This document shows positions 22,943-33,811 of a DNA stretch of 64,000 nucleotides, in pieces (positions within the stretch are counted from its first letter, which is position 1; each line of letters opens with the position of its first letter). This DNA comes from Hippophae tibetana (taxonomy: Eukaryota > Streptophyta > Magnoliopsida > Rosales > Elaeagnaceae): assembly GCA_037013495.1 (NCBI GenBank), contig CM072812.1, positions 58,374,938 to 58,438,937 of the forward strand, given 5' to 3'. A program made the position numbers and the translations under genes. A model generated the notes under the pieces. The model saw only the letters and a list, made by a program, of their open reading frames with translations. It ran no database searches and was not told the origin of the DNA.

Positions 22943-25900
22943 TGATAACTGTATTTTATACAGTTATTTTCGTCAATTTTATTAATTATAATTGCAATTT
23001 TCTTGACATTTTTAGTTAATTTTTAATTAATTAAATTAATATTTACTATTGGTTGTTTAATAAATATAATTTTAAGAAAATTAATAAATTTGAATAAAAA
23101 AAGACTTAATTGCAATTAATAAAAGCTAAAAATATAATTTCAATTAAAAGTGGGTGAAATTGCAAATATCAAAAGATTAGAATTTAATTTGAATTAAATT
23201 TGAGGGTCAAAATGTAATTAAGGAAAGTTGATTTTTCTATGCAGGAGAAGGAGGCCACTCGCGCCATCAACAACGCGCAACACCCACCATTCGATCTTCC
23301 AATCAACTTTCTTGGAGGCAAGCTGCACGGTATACAGAGTGGGACCCACGTGTCGGCTGCGTAGAATATTCTCTCGAGGCGTGATGAGCGAAAACCGACA
23401 TCGTCGATTCTTGCCAATACTTTGGTTTTAATATTTATAAAACTCTCGCAAGTGCACGAATCATTTCGAAGAAAATGATAAGTATACTCCCAAGGTCGAT
23501 CTAAGGAAGGAATGTATGTGGTTTTTAATTTATTATTCAAACTTTTAAAAACGAAATTAAATCCTAAACATCATGTCACGATAGTTTGGTTTTTGTGTTC
23601 CTAATCTAATAACATAAAATAAACATATATACAGATTAATTAAATATAATCTAATATCATAAAAATAAACATAGATACAAATTCAATAAATAATTATCTA
23701 AAAAATAAACATATATACAGATTAAATAAATATTCATGCAAATTTTTATCATTTATATTAGCGGAGTATTTATGGATATAATAACTAAATTAATTATGCT
23801 TGCTCATATTATCTAGGTTATTAAAGATATAAATTGATATTTTATTGATTCTCTTTTTTATATATAAATACCACCTTTGGTGGGGTTAGATATTCTTTGT
23901 TAACTAAACAAATCAATTAACACCTATGGGTGGGGTTGATAACTAATATGCTTAATTAAATTAATTCCTTTTTCTAAGAGATTGAAAATGAACCATTTAA
24001 ATGCCACCTTTGGTGGGGTTAGACAGTTTAAACTTTATTCAAGGTGTCCAAATTAAACTTAAGAATTTAATTATCCGAGTACTAACTTTCAAGTTTTAAA
24101 ACCACTATTGAAAACATGTTGTCAATACATTTTCACATAATAATTCTTATAAAAACTTTTGAAATAGAGTTTCACTCTAACTACCGGGCGATTGTACCAA
24201 CAAATAAAAGAGCACTACTCTAAATTAGACCGGATAACTAAACCTTAAAATCTAATTTTCAAGTTTAAGTTTGTAATGAAAAATAAAATATTTCTCTCTA
24301 ACATTCTTAATATAAAATCTTGAATAAAAACAAAATCAATTCATTTTAAAGATTTTTACCTATTTAATATTTCGCAAGCATAACAACGTCATTATTACAT
24401 CATGTTTACTAAACAGCCAGCATAGTTAAATTTAACCACAGACAAGTTGAATATAACATGTAAGAATAAAGCATAAAAATAACTGTAAAGAAAATAAAAT
24501 CCTTACAGAACTTCGACGCTATTCCCGTAGCTGGAAAACCTCCAAGCGGAATTTGCACTTCCATTTATTGAATCAAAAATCTAAATTATTACAAAAACAT
24601 TACAAGTTCCTCTCAAAAAGAGAAGAACTCTAAACCTAAGAGAATTGAACAAAAAACTAAGAGAAAAACTACGAAAAGCTTAGAAACTAAGAAAGAAACT
24701 AAGAAAAACTCAAAAACTAAGAAATGAGAGAAAGAAAGAAGAGAGAAGTGTGTTTTGAAGGTGTAATTTGAAGTGAAGGGAAGGGGGTATTTATAGGTGA
24801 GGATGGAGAGAAAAAATGAGTAAAAAAATGTTAAAAAAATATTAAAAAATGAAAAATGCGTATTGGAATTGTTGATGTCATTAATGACGTCAACATGACG
24901 TCACGGGGGCGGCTGCACGTGAAAAATGGGGCGAAAATGCGTTGTGCGCGCGGAGGGGCTGCTGCTGGGCGCTGCGCGTGCGTGCGGGGGGCTGTCGCTG
25001 CGCGTGAACAGTGCCCGCGCGGACTGGGGCGCTGGGCTGCGCGCGCGGTTGGGCTGCGGCGTGCGATTTCCGTCGTTTTGACATTTTTGACCTTTTCGAC
25101 CCATTTTGTCCAATTTTTCCATGTTTGTTGACATTTTCCCACTTATTTATTAATATATTTGTGATGTATTGCTTCAAGTATTCCTCTTTTAGTCTTTAAA
25201 TTGCGTTTTTAAGCCAAAATACCTGAAAAACAATAAGAATACCCGTGATTCCGGAAAAGACAAATTTATATAAATATATGATAAAACATATAAATATATA
25301 TATTTTTAATCAATTAATGTACATAAAATCATGGTTATTTTAGTGCTTTTTGAGCACTCATCAAGGCGCATTTCATCGCTCACCGTTGGATCAACTTTGA
25401 ATGGTCCAGATTCTGTGCACTTATATCCCGTGTGGCGTGGTTCATCGAAGCATCGTGCGCCCTCTCATTCCACCAAATACGAAGATGCCACGTGTTTCCT
25501 TAATTTTCCATCCAATCATATGGCGACACGTGGCATACATTTTTTGAAATCAAAACAAAGAAAATGCCGCACTCTTTTATTGTATCTATGCGTGTTTCGC
25601 TTTTATTGATCTCCATATTTCTGTCCCCCACGTGTATTTTGATTAAAAAAATAGTTGTTTAGGGGTGTTATATTTGGAGACGCGAGGAAAGACTGGAGAG
25701 TTTTTTTTTGTTTCAGTTTTTCAGTTTTCATTTTTCCATTTCACTTCAATTTTTAGTTTCTCTCTGCGTGTTCTCTACAACACTTAGAAACCTATCTTTA
25801 ACATTTTGATGTTATTATTTTCTTAGGAAATAGAGAGAAAGAAGACAACGAAGAAGAAGAAAAGGGAAGAAATTTATTTTTCATTAAGAAATCATGAAAG

Positions 25901-26621
25901 AGTTTCTCCTAATCTTTTTCTTTTAAATTTTATTTTTCTGAAATGTTTGATTATTGTGGTATTGTAATTTTAATTTCTGCTATAAACTAACTTATTTGTT
26001 CTAGGGTTGTGGTGTAGCTTAAATTATGAAACTTGAATTAATTATTTTTGAATGATTTATGGAACTATTTTAAGTTGTTTATTTTATCTGTGCTTAATGA
26101 TTTTAATTATCAAAAGATTAATTAATTGATCTATGATACTTAAATAAACTTGGAAAAGGCATTGTTTTGTGTTGCTCATGATAACATAACACATATATAT
26201 AAGGGATAGGAATATACTTTTTTTGTATGTGTAACTATTTGAGAACTTAGAACTTAATAAATCTGGTGAATTATTTTAGCGAGATGTGTCTATTTGGAGG
26301 TCGGAAGAGATATATGGATAAATTAGGAGTTCTTGGTTAACAACTTAAAATACGAGAACATAAATGAAGAGAAAATAAAATGATTCAAATGGATTAATTT
26401 GGTGAAACTGGAATCCTAGAAGTTTCATACAAACTGTTATAAAAATTAGTTAGTCAAACTACATCAAATTATCGACTGTTTGGATAAAATCAAGTTGAAA
26501 TAATTTTAGTAATCAACGAATACTAGTAACAAATCTATGTGGGAAAGATATTTTTCTCATCATATTATTACTTGTGACCGTGTATACTTGCACATTTTAT
26601 GTTCTCTTAAAAGAGAGAACA
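22943..26621 (+). repeat. Athila-B 5' LTR, interrupted by a solo LTR
   Basis: It begins TGATAACTGTATTTTATACA at 22943, identical to the 3' LTR start at 35171, and ends GAGAGAACA at 26621. Without the solo LTR and its duplication it is about 1.69 kb, against 1772 bp for the 3' LTR. Four intact G-box motifs (CACGTG) stand at 23347, 25489, 25527 and 25629. Confidence 0.92.
23382..25363 (-). mobile_element. Solo Athila-type LTR (TGATGAG family), inverted, target duplication AGGCG
   Basis: It runs from TGATGAGCG to GCACTCATCA with AGGCG at 23377-23381 and 25364-25368. On the minus strand it begins TGATGAGTGCTC exactly like the LTR at 56075, and it shares that LTR's CpG-rich block (24905-25075 here) and TATA box (minus-strand TATAAATA, 24795-24788). 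With no internal sequence, it is the product of LTR-LTR recombination. The open frames around 24830-25200 on both strands arise from the GC-rich block and are not genes. Confidence 0.92.
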
Positions 26622-26627
26622 AGTTTT

Positions 26628-26644
26628 TGGCGCTGTTGCTGGGG
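26628..26644 (+). promoter_or_regulatory. Primer-binding site (tRNA-Asp) of Athila-B
   Basis: TGGCGCTGTTGCTGGGG matches the tRNA-Asp 3' complement at 15 of 17 positions, 6 bases after the LTR end. Confidence 0.85.
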
Positions 26645-26746
26645 ATTTGTTTTACTATTTTTTTGTTGATACTAATACCAATTAATATGATTTTAGTTAA
26701 AAAAAAAGGATTTTTTTATTGCTTATTGTTATTTGCTTAGATTTGT

Positions 26747-27468
26747 GTGTTTATTTATGTGTTTTTTTTCATTTTTACTTTATTAGATTTATTTTTTAGA
26801 TTTTTGGATAAAGTGGGACTTTGTATGCGATGCATAAGAAATCTTGACATAGTTCCGTTAGATCTAGAAATTGATAGAACTATTTTAAAATTAAAAAATC
26901 ATAATAAACAAGAAACATCAAAACATCTAATTATGGATGAGGAAATTCCCAAAGTGGTTCATTCGAACATTAGAAGACCATCAATTCAGGCCAATAATTA
27001 TGAAATTAAGCCTGCAATAATTCATATGATTCAAACATCAGTTCAGTTTAGTGGTTTACCTCACGATGATCCAAACTCTCATATAGCAATTTTTTTAGAA
27101 ATTTGTGATACCTTTAGGCATAATGGAGTGACCGATGATGCTATTCGGTTGAGAATTTTCCCTTTTTCACTTAGGGATAAGGCAAAGAGTTGGTTGAATT
27201 CACTGCCATATGGTTCTATCACAACTTAGGAGGATTTGGCTCAAAAATTCTTAGCCAAATATTTTCCACTGGCAAAGACTGCAAGGATGAGGAATGAAAT
27301 CACTTCTTTTGTGCAATTTTACTCAGAATCTTTATATGAAGCTTGGGAGAGGTACAAGGAGCTACTTTGAAGATGTCCACATCACGTTTTACCAAAGTGG
27401 CTTCAAGTTCAAACATTTTATAATAGTTTGATGGGTCAAACTAGAAACATGATTGACGTTGTAGCAGG
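26747..27468 (+). pseudogene. Athila-B gag, N-terminal part
   Basis: The open stretch at 26747-27229 includes the retrotransposon gag core: PHDDPNSHIAIFLEICDTFR, RLRIFPFSLRDKAKSWLNSL and PYGSITT. Further conserved gag tracts (FFPLAKTARMRNEI-like, then LYEAWERYKELL) reach the CACTA insertion at 27469. The first 20 or so residues after the Met are hydrophobic leader translation and probably not native. Gag continues at 31804. Confidence 0.8.
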
Positions 27469-27519
27469 CACTACTACAAAAAGAGGTATATAAGTCGATG
27501 TCTAAAGTCGGTTTTTACC

Positions 27520-27835
27520 AAAAACCGACTTTTAATGAATTTAAAGTCGGTTGTCCACGTCAACCGACGCTATGTTACGTGGATAGCGTCGGTTGTCCAC
27601 GTCAACCGACGCTATCCACATAGCGTAGTGTCGGTTGACGTTGACAACCGACGCTATCCACGTAACGTAGCGTCGGTTGACGTGGACAACCGACGCTATC
27701 CACGTAACGTAGCGTCGGTTGACGTGGACAACCGAAGCTATCCACGTAACGTAGCGTCGGTTGACGTGGACAACCGACGCTATCCACGTAACATAGCGTC
27801 GGTTGTCCACGTCAACCGACGCTATCCACCTAATA
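27520..27835. repeat. CACTA left subterminal repeat array
   Basis: About a dozen alternating-orientation copies of AGCGTCGGTTGACGTGG and its complement, spaced 15-45 bp. Such arrays bind the element's TnpA-type protein. The repeat opens long frames on both strands (for example 27535-27927 plus, 27541-27810 minus) that are not genes. Confidence 0.92.
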
Positions 27836-28530
27836 TATGCCCTAACATTTCATTTTGTACGCAGATTTCCAGTTTTCTTCTTCCTTTCCTTTCCTTTCCT
27901 CACTCCCATTTTCTCCCAAAATCTTAACCGTGCGCCACCTTCGTTCTACATTTCCGGCCACCTCCAACCACCATTTGAACGGACGTTTGTAAGTTTTCTC
28001 TTCTCACAATATTATCTGTCAGTTCTTCTTTTTTTTTTAGCAAAATGTTAAAATCTGTTTATGGGTATATTAGGAACAGCGTGAAATTTGTGCTAATTTA
28101 TCAGCGTGTAAATGTATTTCGTTAATTAGGAACAGCGTATTTTTGTATAACTTTTTTATTTAGTTATGTTTTTTTGTTTGCTTGTAATAATAATGTTTGA
28201 ATTATTACTTGTATGTATTCAATAATATGTGAAATGTTTTGTGGGTTTGCGTGGATAAATTTATTTATACGTATAATTAATATTACTTTGTAATTATGAT
28301 ATAGTAACATGCTTAGAAATTAGAATCAACCGCGTGATTGGTTTTTATATATATATTCATGAAACATGAACTGCTTATTTTTTAATTTGTATATAAATGG
28401 TTTTGTAAAATGATTAAAATGATAACTATTTTGCATTATGTATGTTTTGATATATATTCTAATAATTAGGAAATTTATATATAATAATACATAATTAAGT
28501 AATATGTTTAATTAATGTCATTAATAGAAA

Positions 28531-31080
28531 ATGGACAAATCTTGGATGTCAAAGTGTAGAATTGAGCAAGACTATATTTCTGGAGTTGAAAGTTTCATGG
28601 AATTTGCTTGTAGAACTAGTAATACTGGAAGTAGTATGATTCGATGCCCATGCGTTAAATGTAAAAATGAGCGATTTCATGAATTTGATGAGGTTAAGTA
28701 TCACCTTATCCGTAATGATATTCTATTGAGCTATAAATGTTGGTATTATCATGGAGAAAATATTGATAATACTCATGGAGAAAAGTATAATAAGAATGTG
28801 GGTGGATTACATACATCATATCATAATGTACAGACAGAAAATATGTTTCGTGGTGTTGAAGATGAATTACGTGAGGATGATCCCGAAACCTTTAATAAAC
28901 TTATAGAAGATGCCGAAAAACTGTTGTATCCAAAATGCAAAAAATACACTAAGATGTCAGGATTGGTTCATTTCTACAATGTCAAGGCAAAACATGGTTT
29001 TTCTGACAAGGGATTCACAGAATTACTAACTCTACTAGTCGATATGTTTCCTGAGGGTATTGAATTGCCATCTTCAATGTATGAAGTGAAGAAATCTCTT
29101 AGTCGATTTGGCATGGAATATCATAAGATTCACGCTTGTCCTAATGATTGTATTCTTTATAGAAAAGAATATGAGACATTACATGATTGTCCTATGTGTA
29201 AAGAATCGAGATGGAAGCATGGTACAAATGAGAGTACAACACATAAGAAAGGCGTGCCTCCAAAGGTTCTTTGGTACTTTCCTCCGATCTCTCGCTTTCA
29301 AAGGTTGTTCAATAGTAAATATACATCAAATATGTTGACTTGGCATTCAGATAATCGATCTGATGATGGGGTGCTACGTCATCCTTGTGATTCTCCAAAT
29401 TGGAAAGTTGTAGATAATTTATCTCCTCAATTTTCATCTGATCCGCGCAATCTGCGTCTTGCCATTGCTGCTGATGGAATTAATCCACATAGTTCCCTCA
29501 GTAGTAGATATAGTTGTTGGCCAGTAATTATGGTAACATACAACCTTCCTCCCTGGTTGTGTATGAAAAGAAAATTCATGATGTTAACATTATTGATCTC
29601 AGGACCGAAAAAACCCGGTGTTGATATTGATGTATATTTGCAGCCTCTGATAGATGATTTAAAGACGTTGTAGAATGATGGTGTAAATGTTTACGATGCA
29701 TATAAAGAAGAATACTTTAACTTGAAGGGGGTTCTTTTATGGACAATTAATGATTTTCCTACCTATGGAAACTTATCAGGACATGCAACAAAAGGTTACA
29801 AGGGATGTCCTACATGTAGTGATGGAACTTCTGCAAAGTATCTTGTTCACAGACGAAAGATGTCTTATAGAAAACATAGGAGATTTTTGCCATCTGGACA
29901 CAAGTTTAGATACCAAAAGAAACCGTTCGATGGTGAAGAAGATCATGATCATGCAACTCGACCTTTGCGAGGTATTGAGATATTAAGGCAATTGAATGGG
30001 ATGACATTCAAACAATATGGAAAGATGAAAAAAAAACTCACCAAGTCTGGGAAACGAAAGAGGTCAACTAATGAAATTGGTGAAAATGAAAAAGATTTTG
30101 AACCGAATGGTTGTTGGAAAAAAAATTCAATATTTTGGGAATTGCCTTATTGGAAAGACCTACACATTCATCACATCTTAGATGTCATGCACATTGAGAA
30201 GAATGTATGTGAAAGCTTGATTGGCACTTTACTTAATATACCTGGAAAAACAAAGGATGGCATTAAAGAAAGATTGGATTTAAAGAAACTAGGCATACGA
30301 CCTGAATTGGAACCAAGGGTGGAAAATGATAAGAATCGAACATACTTGCCACCAGCATCATATACAATGTCAACAAAAGAGAAGGATGTGTTTTGTAAAT
30401 GTTTTGAAGGTGTGAAAGTTCCTGATGGTTACTCATCCAACTTAAGAAATTTTGTGTCTATCACCGATAAGAGACTGTATGGATTGAAATCACATGAATG
30501 TCATATCTTAATGCAACAGTTATTACCAGTTGCTATTAGATAAATTCTTCCAAAACATGTTCGAATATCAATAATTCGGCTTTGTTCATTCTTCAATACC
30601 ATATGCAAGAAATCTATATCAATTGGCGAGTTAAATTCTTTACAGAAAGAAATTGTAGAAACTTTGTGTCTAATTGAAAAATATTTTCCTCCTTCTTTCT
30701 TGAATATAATGATTCACTTATGTGTTCATTTAGTTCGAGAGGATCAATTATGTGGTCCTAATTACTTAAGGTGGATGTATCCTTTTGAGAGATATATGCA
30801 AGTCCTTAAAGGATATGTACATAATAGATATAGACCTGAAGGATGCATGGTGGAATGCTACATTGCTGAAGAGGCCATTGAGTTTTGTTCTGTATACTTT
30901 AGTGGTTGCACTGAAATTGGGAATCCTACGCACAAGTTGTTCTTAGAACGTCACATGATCCATGTAGGTAACCCTATGCTTGGTGGAAGTAAGAAATTAT
31001 TTATTGATTGCACTCGATGGGAAAAAGCACACCGAATCATTTTGGTAAATAATAACGAGGCACAACCGTACATAGAGTAA
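28531..31080 (+). pseudogene. TNP2-type CACTA transposase with DUF4218 region, two in-frame stops
   Basis: The main exon starts at the ATG at 28531 after a probable acceptor (TTAATAG); a donor-like GTAAGT at 27990 suggests a 5' UTR intron. Residues 1-80 are the transposase-associated domain (WMSK, then CPCVKCKN). TNP2 follows: VLRHPCDSPNW, IAADGINPH (expected first catalytic Asp region), LLWTINDFPTYGNLSG, KGYKGCPTC, and HHILDVMHIEKNVCESL near 30170-30220. DUF4218 starts at GLKSHECHILMQQLLPVAIR (30480) and includes LCVHLVREDQLCGPNYLRWM. One frame runs throughout but has TAG at 29671 (usually Trp here) and TAA at 30541 (Ser in the copy at 61.5 kb). The exon ends in ATAGA with a donor GTAAGTG at 31078. 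Confidence 0.92.
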
Positions 31081-31158
31081 GTGATGTTCATTGTTTCATC
31101 TTTTATTTAACTATTAATGATGATATATAACTTAATATATATTTAATAATGTTATAGG

Positions 31159-31264
31159 ATGCATTTAAACTTATTGAAGATCGATCCTCGTTATAAAAAA
31201 AGGAGGAGAGTCGGTTCTATGATGAACATAAGCGAGAGCTTATTAATTGGTTTCGCAACCACGT
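31159..31264 (+). pseudogene. CACTA transposase next exon
   Basis: Acceptor TTATAG at about 31158 and donor GTAAGTGTC at 31264. It encodes HLNLLKIDPRY, then in a shifted frame YDEHKRELINWFRNHV, the usual continuation before DUF4216. A run of seven A at 31194 lies at the frame change; the copy at 62205 has the same run and the same shift. Confidence 0.75.
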
Positions 31265-31377
31265 AAGTGTCACAAACAAAAAATCATGCATGTATCTTCC
31301 TATATATATTCAATGTTTTAAAACTTTGCTCTAAACACATTTCATGTTTTTGTATACATAGATTCAAGGCCCTGAAT

Positions 31378-31775
31378 CGACTTTACGTGTAGAGTCGGTT
31401 CACGGCATGAACTGACTCTACGTGTAGCGTCGGTTCATGCCGTGAACCGACTCTACCTGTAAAGTCGGTTCAGGGCATGAACCGACTCTACCTGTAAAGT
31501 CGGTTCAGGGCATGAACCGACTCTACCTGTAAAGTCGGTTCAGGGCATGAACCGACTCTACCTGTAAAGTCGGTTCAGGGCATGAACCGACTCTACATGT
31601 AAAGTCGGTTCACGGCATGAACCGACTCTACACGTAAAGTCGGTTCAGGCCGTGAACCGACTCTACACGTAAAGTCGGTTCAGACCGTGAACCGACTTTA
31701 CAATTTAAGTCTCTGAATTTAAAGTCGGTTCTCTGAACCGACTTTAAATTTGTTTAAAGTCGGTTAAAAACCGAC
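31378..31775. repeat. CACTA right subterminal repeat array (35-bp tandem unit)
   Basis: Eight to nine tandem units of about 35 bp, each an inverted pair of AAAGTCGGTTC and GAACCGACT separated by GGGCATG or GGCATG. It ends in AAAGTCGGTTAAAAACCGAC just inside the TIR. The unit sequence differs from the left array (GGGCATGAACC against GACGTGGACAACC), though the CGGTT core is shared. Confidence 0.92.
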
Positions 31776-31803
31776 TTTTATACCCCTTTTTGTAGTAGTG
31801 AGG

Positions 31804-32830
31804 TGGTGCTCTTATGGGAAAAACAATTGATGAAGCCTACAACTTATTAGAAGAAATGGCTTCCAATAGCTACGAGTGGCCATCAGAGAGGATGATGCCT
31901 AAGAGAGCGGTTGGAATTCACAAGATTGATGTTTTGACCACTTTAACTGCACAAGTATCCGCTTTGGTGAAGAAGATGGATACTTTGAGTGTCCATTCTA
32001 TTCAGAGTCCTTTTGTTGCATGTGAAAATTGAAATGGAAACCATGCTAGTGAGAGATGTCCTCACAGCTCTGAATCTGTCAGTTTTGTTTCCAACTACAA
32101 TAGGAATCAAAACAACCCTTATGCTAACACTTACAATCTAGGGTGGAAGAATCATCCTAATTTATCCTGGAGTAACAATGAAGGACTATCATCTTCTATA
32201 AAGCCCACATATCCTCATGCTTTCCATAACCAAGCTCCACCACAAGAAAAGAAGCCATCATTGGAAGATATCTTTGCTCGATACATGGCCTATAATGAGA
32301 CTATTCTTCAGAATCAAGCAGCTTCCATCAGAAATCTTGAAGTTTAATTGAGGCAACTTGCTACTGCTATCAACAACCGTCCTCAAGGAGCTTTTCCGAG
32401 TGATACTAAAACTAATCCTAATAGGGGAGGAAAAAAACATTGTAAGGCAATTACACTCAGAACTGGAAAAGATTTAAAAGAAATACATAAGCCCATTTCT
32501 TTTCCAACCCCTAGTGTTGAAGCTATTGGAGAAGAAAGAGCTGAAGAGAATGAACCAACAACAAAACCTGTGATGAAACCAGTTTTAGAAAGTCTCAAGC
32601 CTTACACTCCACCAATTCTGTTTCCTCAACGCTTCCATAAGCAAAATCTTGATAAACAATTCTCTAAGTTTCTTGAAGTTTTTAAAAAGCTTCATATTAA
32701 CATTCCTTTTGCAGATGCCGAGCAAATGCCTAGCTATGTGAAATTTATGAAGGGCATCTTGTCTAAAAAGAGAAGGTTAGGTGATTTTGAGATAGTTGCT
32801 CTCACAGAGAAGTGTAGCACCATCCTTTAG
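31804..32830 (+). pseudogene. Athila-B gag, C-terminal part
   Basis: Gag resumes after the CACTA duplication with GALMGKTIDEAYNLLEEM and ASNSYEWPSER, the classic Athila gag end of the core. Then come IHKIDVLTTLTAQVSALVKK and the LRTGKDLKE tract (32455). The pre-protease region has PPILFPQRFHKQNLDKQFSK and FMKGILSKKRRLGDFEIVAL. Several breaks. Confidence 0.85.
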
Positions 32831-33415
32831 AAGAAGCTACCACCTAAGCTTAAAGATACAGGAAGTTTCATCATTCCTTGTACTATTGGTGAGAAATTCT
32901 TTGGTAGAGCTCTGTGCGATCTGGGTGAGAGCATTAATTTGATGCCACTTTCCATCTATCAGAGACTCGGATTAGGAGAAGCACAACCGACCATTGTAAC
33001 TCTTCAGCTTGCAGATAGGTCTTTGAAACACCCAAGAGGAATTATAGAGGATGTGCTTGTAAAGGTAGACAAGTTTATTTTTCCTACAAATTTCATAATT
33101 CTTGATATGGAGGAAGACAAAGAGATCCCTATTATTCTAGGGAGACCATTTTTAGCAACTGGTAGGACTTTGATTGATGTTCAAAAAGAGGAACTCACTA
33201 TGAGAGTTCAAGACCAAGAGGTAACTTTCAAAGTGTTTAAAGCTATGAAATTTTCAAGTTATTCTGATGCTTGTTATAGAATAAATGAGTTAGTTGATAA
33301 CATGTTTACAAAAAACTCTACTACTGATTCTTCTATAGTTTCTCCTATGACTCTGAATAATGACTTAAGAGCCACTTGTGAAAAGCATTGTTTTCCAATC
33401 AATGAAATCTACTAG
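32831..33415 (+). pseudogene. Athila-B aspartic protease region
   Basis: The tract has LPPKLKDTGSFIIPCTIGEK-like sequence, then SINLMPLSIYQRLGLGEA and LQLADRSLKHPRGIIEDVLV. IILGRPFLATGRTLIDVQ is the second protease signature. It aligns with Athila-1 at 1220-1620. Confidence 0.8.
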
Positions 33416-33811
33416 TTCCGTCTACAAGCATGTAAAAATGTTAAGCTCTATAAAGAGAAGACGAAGAAATGGCATGATAATAAGCTTTTGCATCGACATC
33501 TTGAACAAGGACAAAAGGTTTTGCCCTTCAAGTCTCGGTTGAAATTCTTCCTAGGGAAACTAAAATCAAGGTGGTCAAGTCCTTTCACTATTTCCATAAT
33601 GCATCCATACGATACTGTTAAGATTAAAAATGAAAAATCACATAGGAATCTCCAACCGAATGGGCAAAAACTCAAACCTTGTTGGAAAGGTGACATTGAT
33701 CATCAAAAGCTAACCATTTTTTTATATGACCTAACCAGAAGCAAAGAAATAGCAAGTCAAGCTAATGACTCTAAATCAAGCGCTTCTTGGGAGGCAACCC
33801 ATGTGTTTTAG
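33416..33811 (+). pseudogene. Athila-B integrase C-terminal remnant and post-integrase hairpin block
   Basis: VLPFKSRLKFFLGKLKSRW and SPFTISIMHPYDTVKI (33515-33620) match the C terminus of Athila integrase, directly after protease sequence; RT, RNase H and the integrase core are absent. At 33786-33803 stands CTTGGG-AGGCAA-CCCATG, the hairpin block seen in Athila-1. Confidence 0.8.

Larger units (their letters stand above)
27469..31800 (+). mobile_element. CACTA (En/Spm-type) DNA transposon, 4.3 kb, target duplication AGG
   Basis: Terminal inverted repeats are CACTACTACAAAAAG at 27469 and TTTTTGTAGTAGTG ending at 31800, matching over about 22 bp with one mismatch. AGG is duplicated at 27466-27468 and 31801-31803. 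Subterminal arrays of a CGGTT/AACCG palindromic unit flank a TNP2-type transposase gene. Compared with the related copy at 61.5 kb, it lacks the DUF4216 exon and the second gene: the intron after 31263 runs straight into the right subterminal array. It is therefore defective, though its ends look competent for mobilisation. Confidence 0.95.

Noticed and set aside
24830-25200. Four overlapping Arg/Ala/Pro-rich open frames
   Set aside because: They arise because the CpG-rich LTR block lacks stop codons in all frames. The same happens at 56261-56693.
27535-27927. Long open frames on both strands with repeated NRRYP and VNRRYV motifs
   Set aside because: They are translations of the CACTA left subterminal DNA array. 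The repeat is palindromic, so both strands stay open, and there is no gene context.
31378-31775. Regular 35-bp repeats resembling a CRISPR array
   Set aside because: Units are contiguous palindromic CACTA subterminal repeats without variable spacers, next to a CACTA terminal repeat, in a plant genome.
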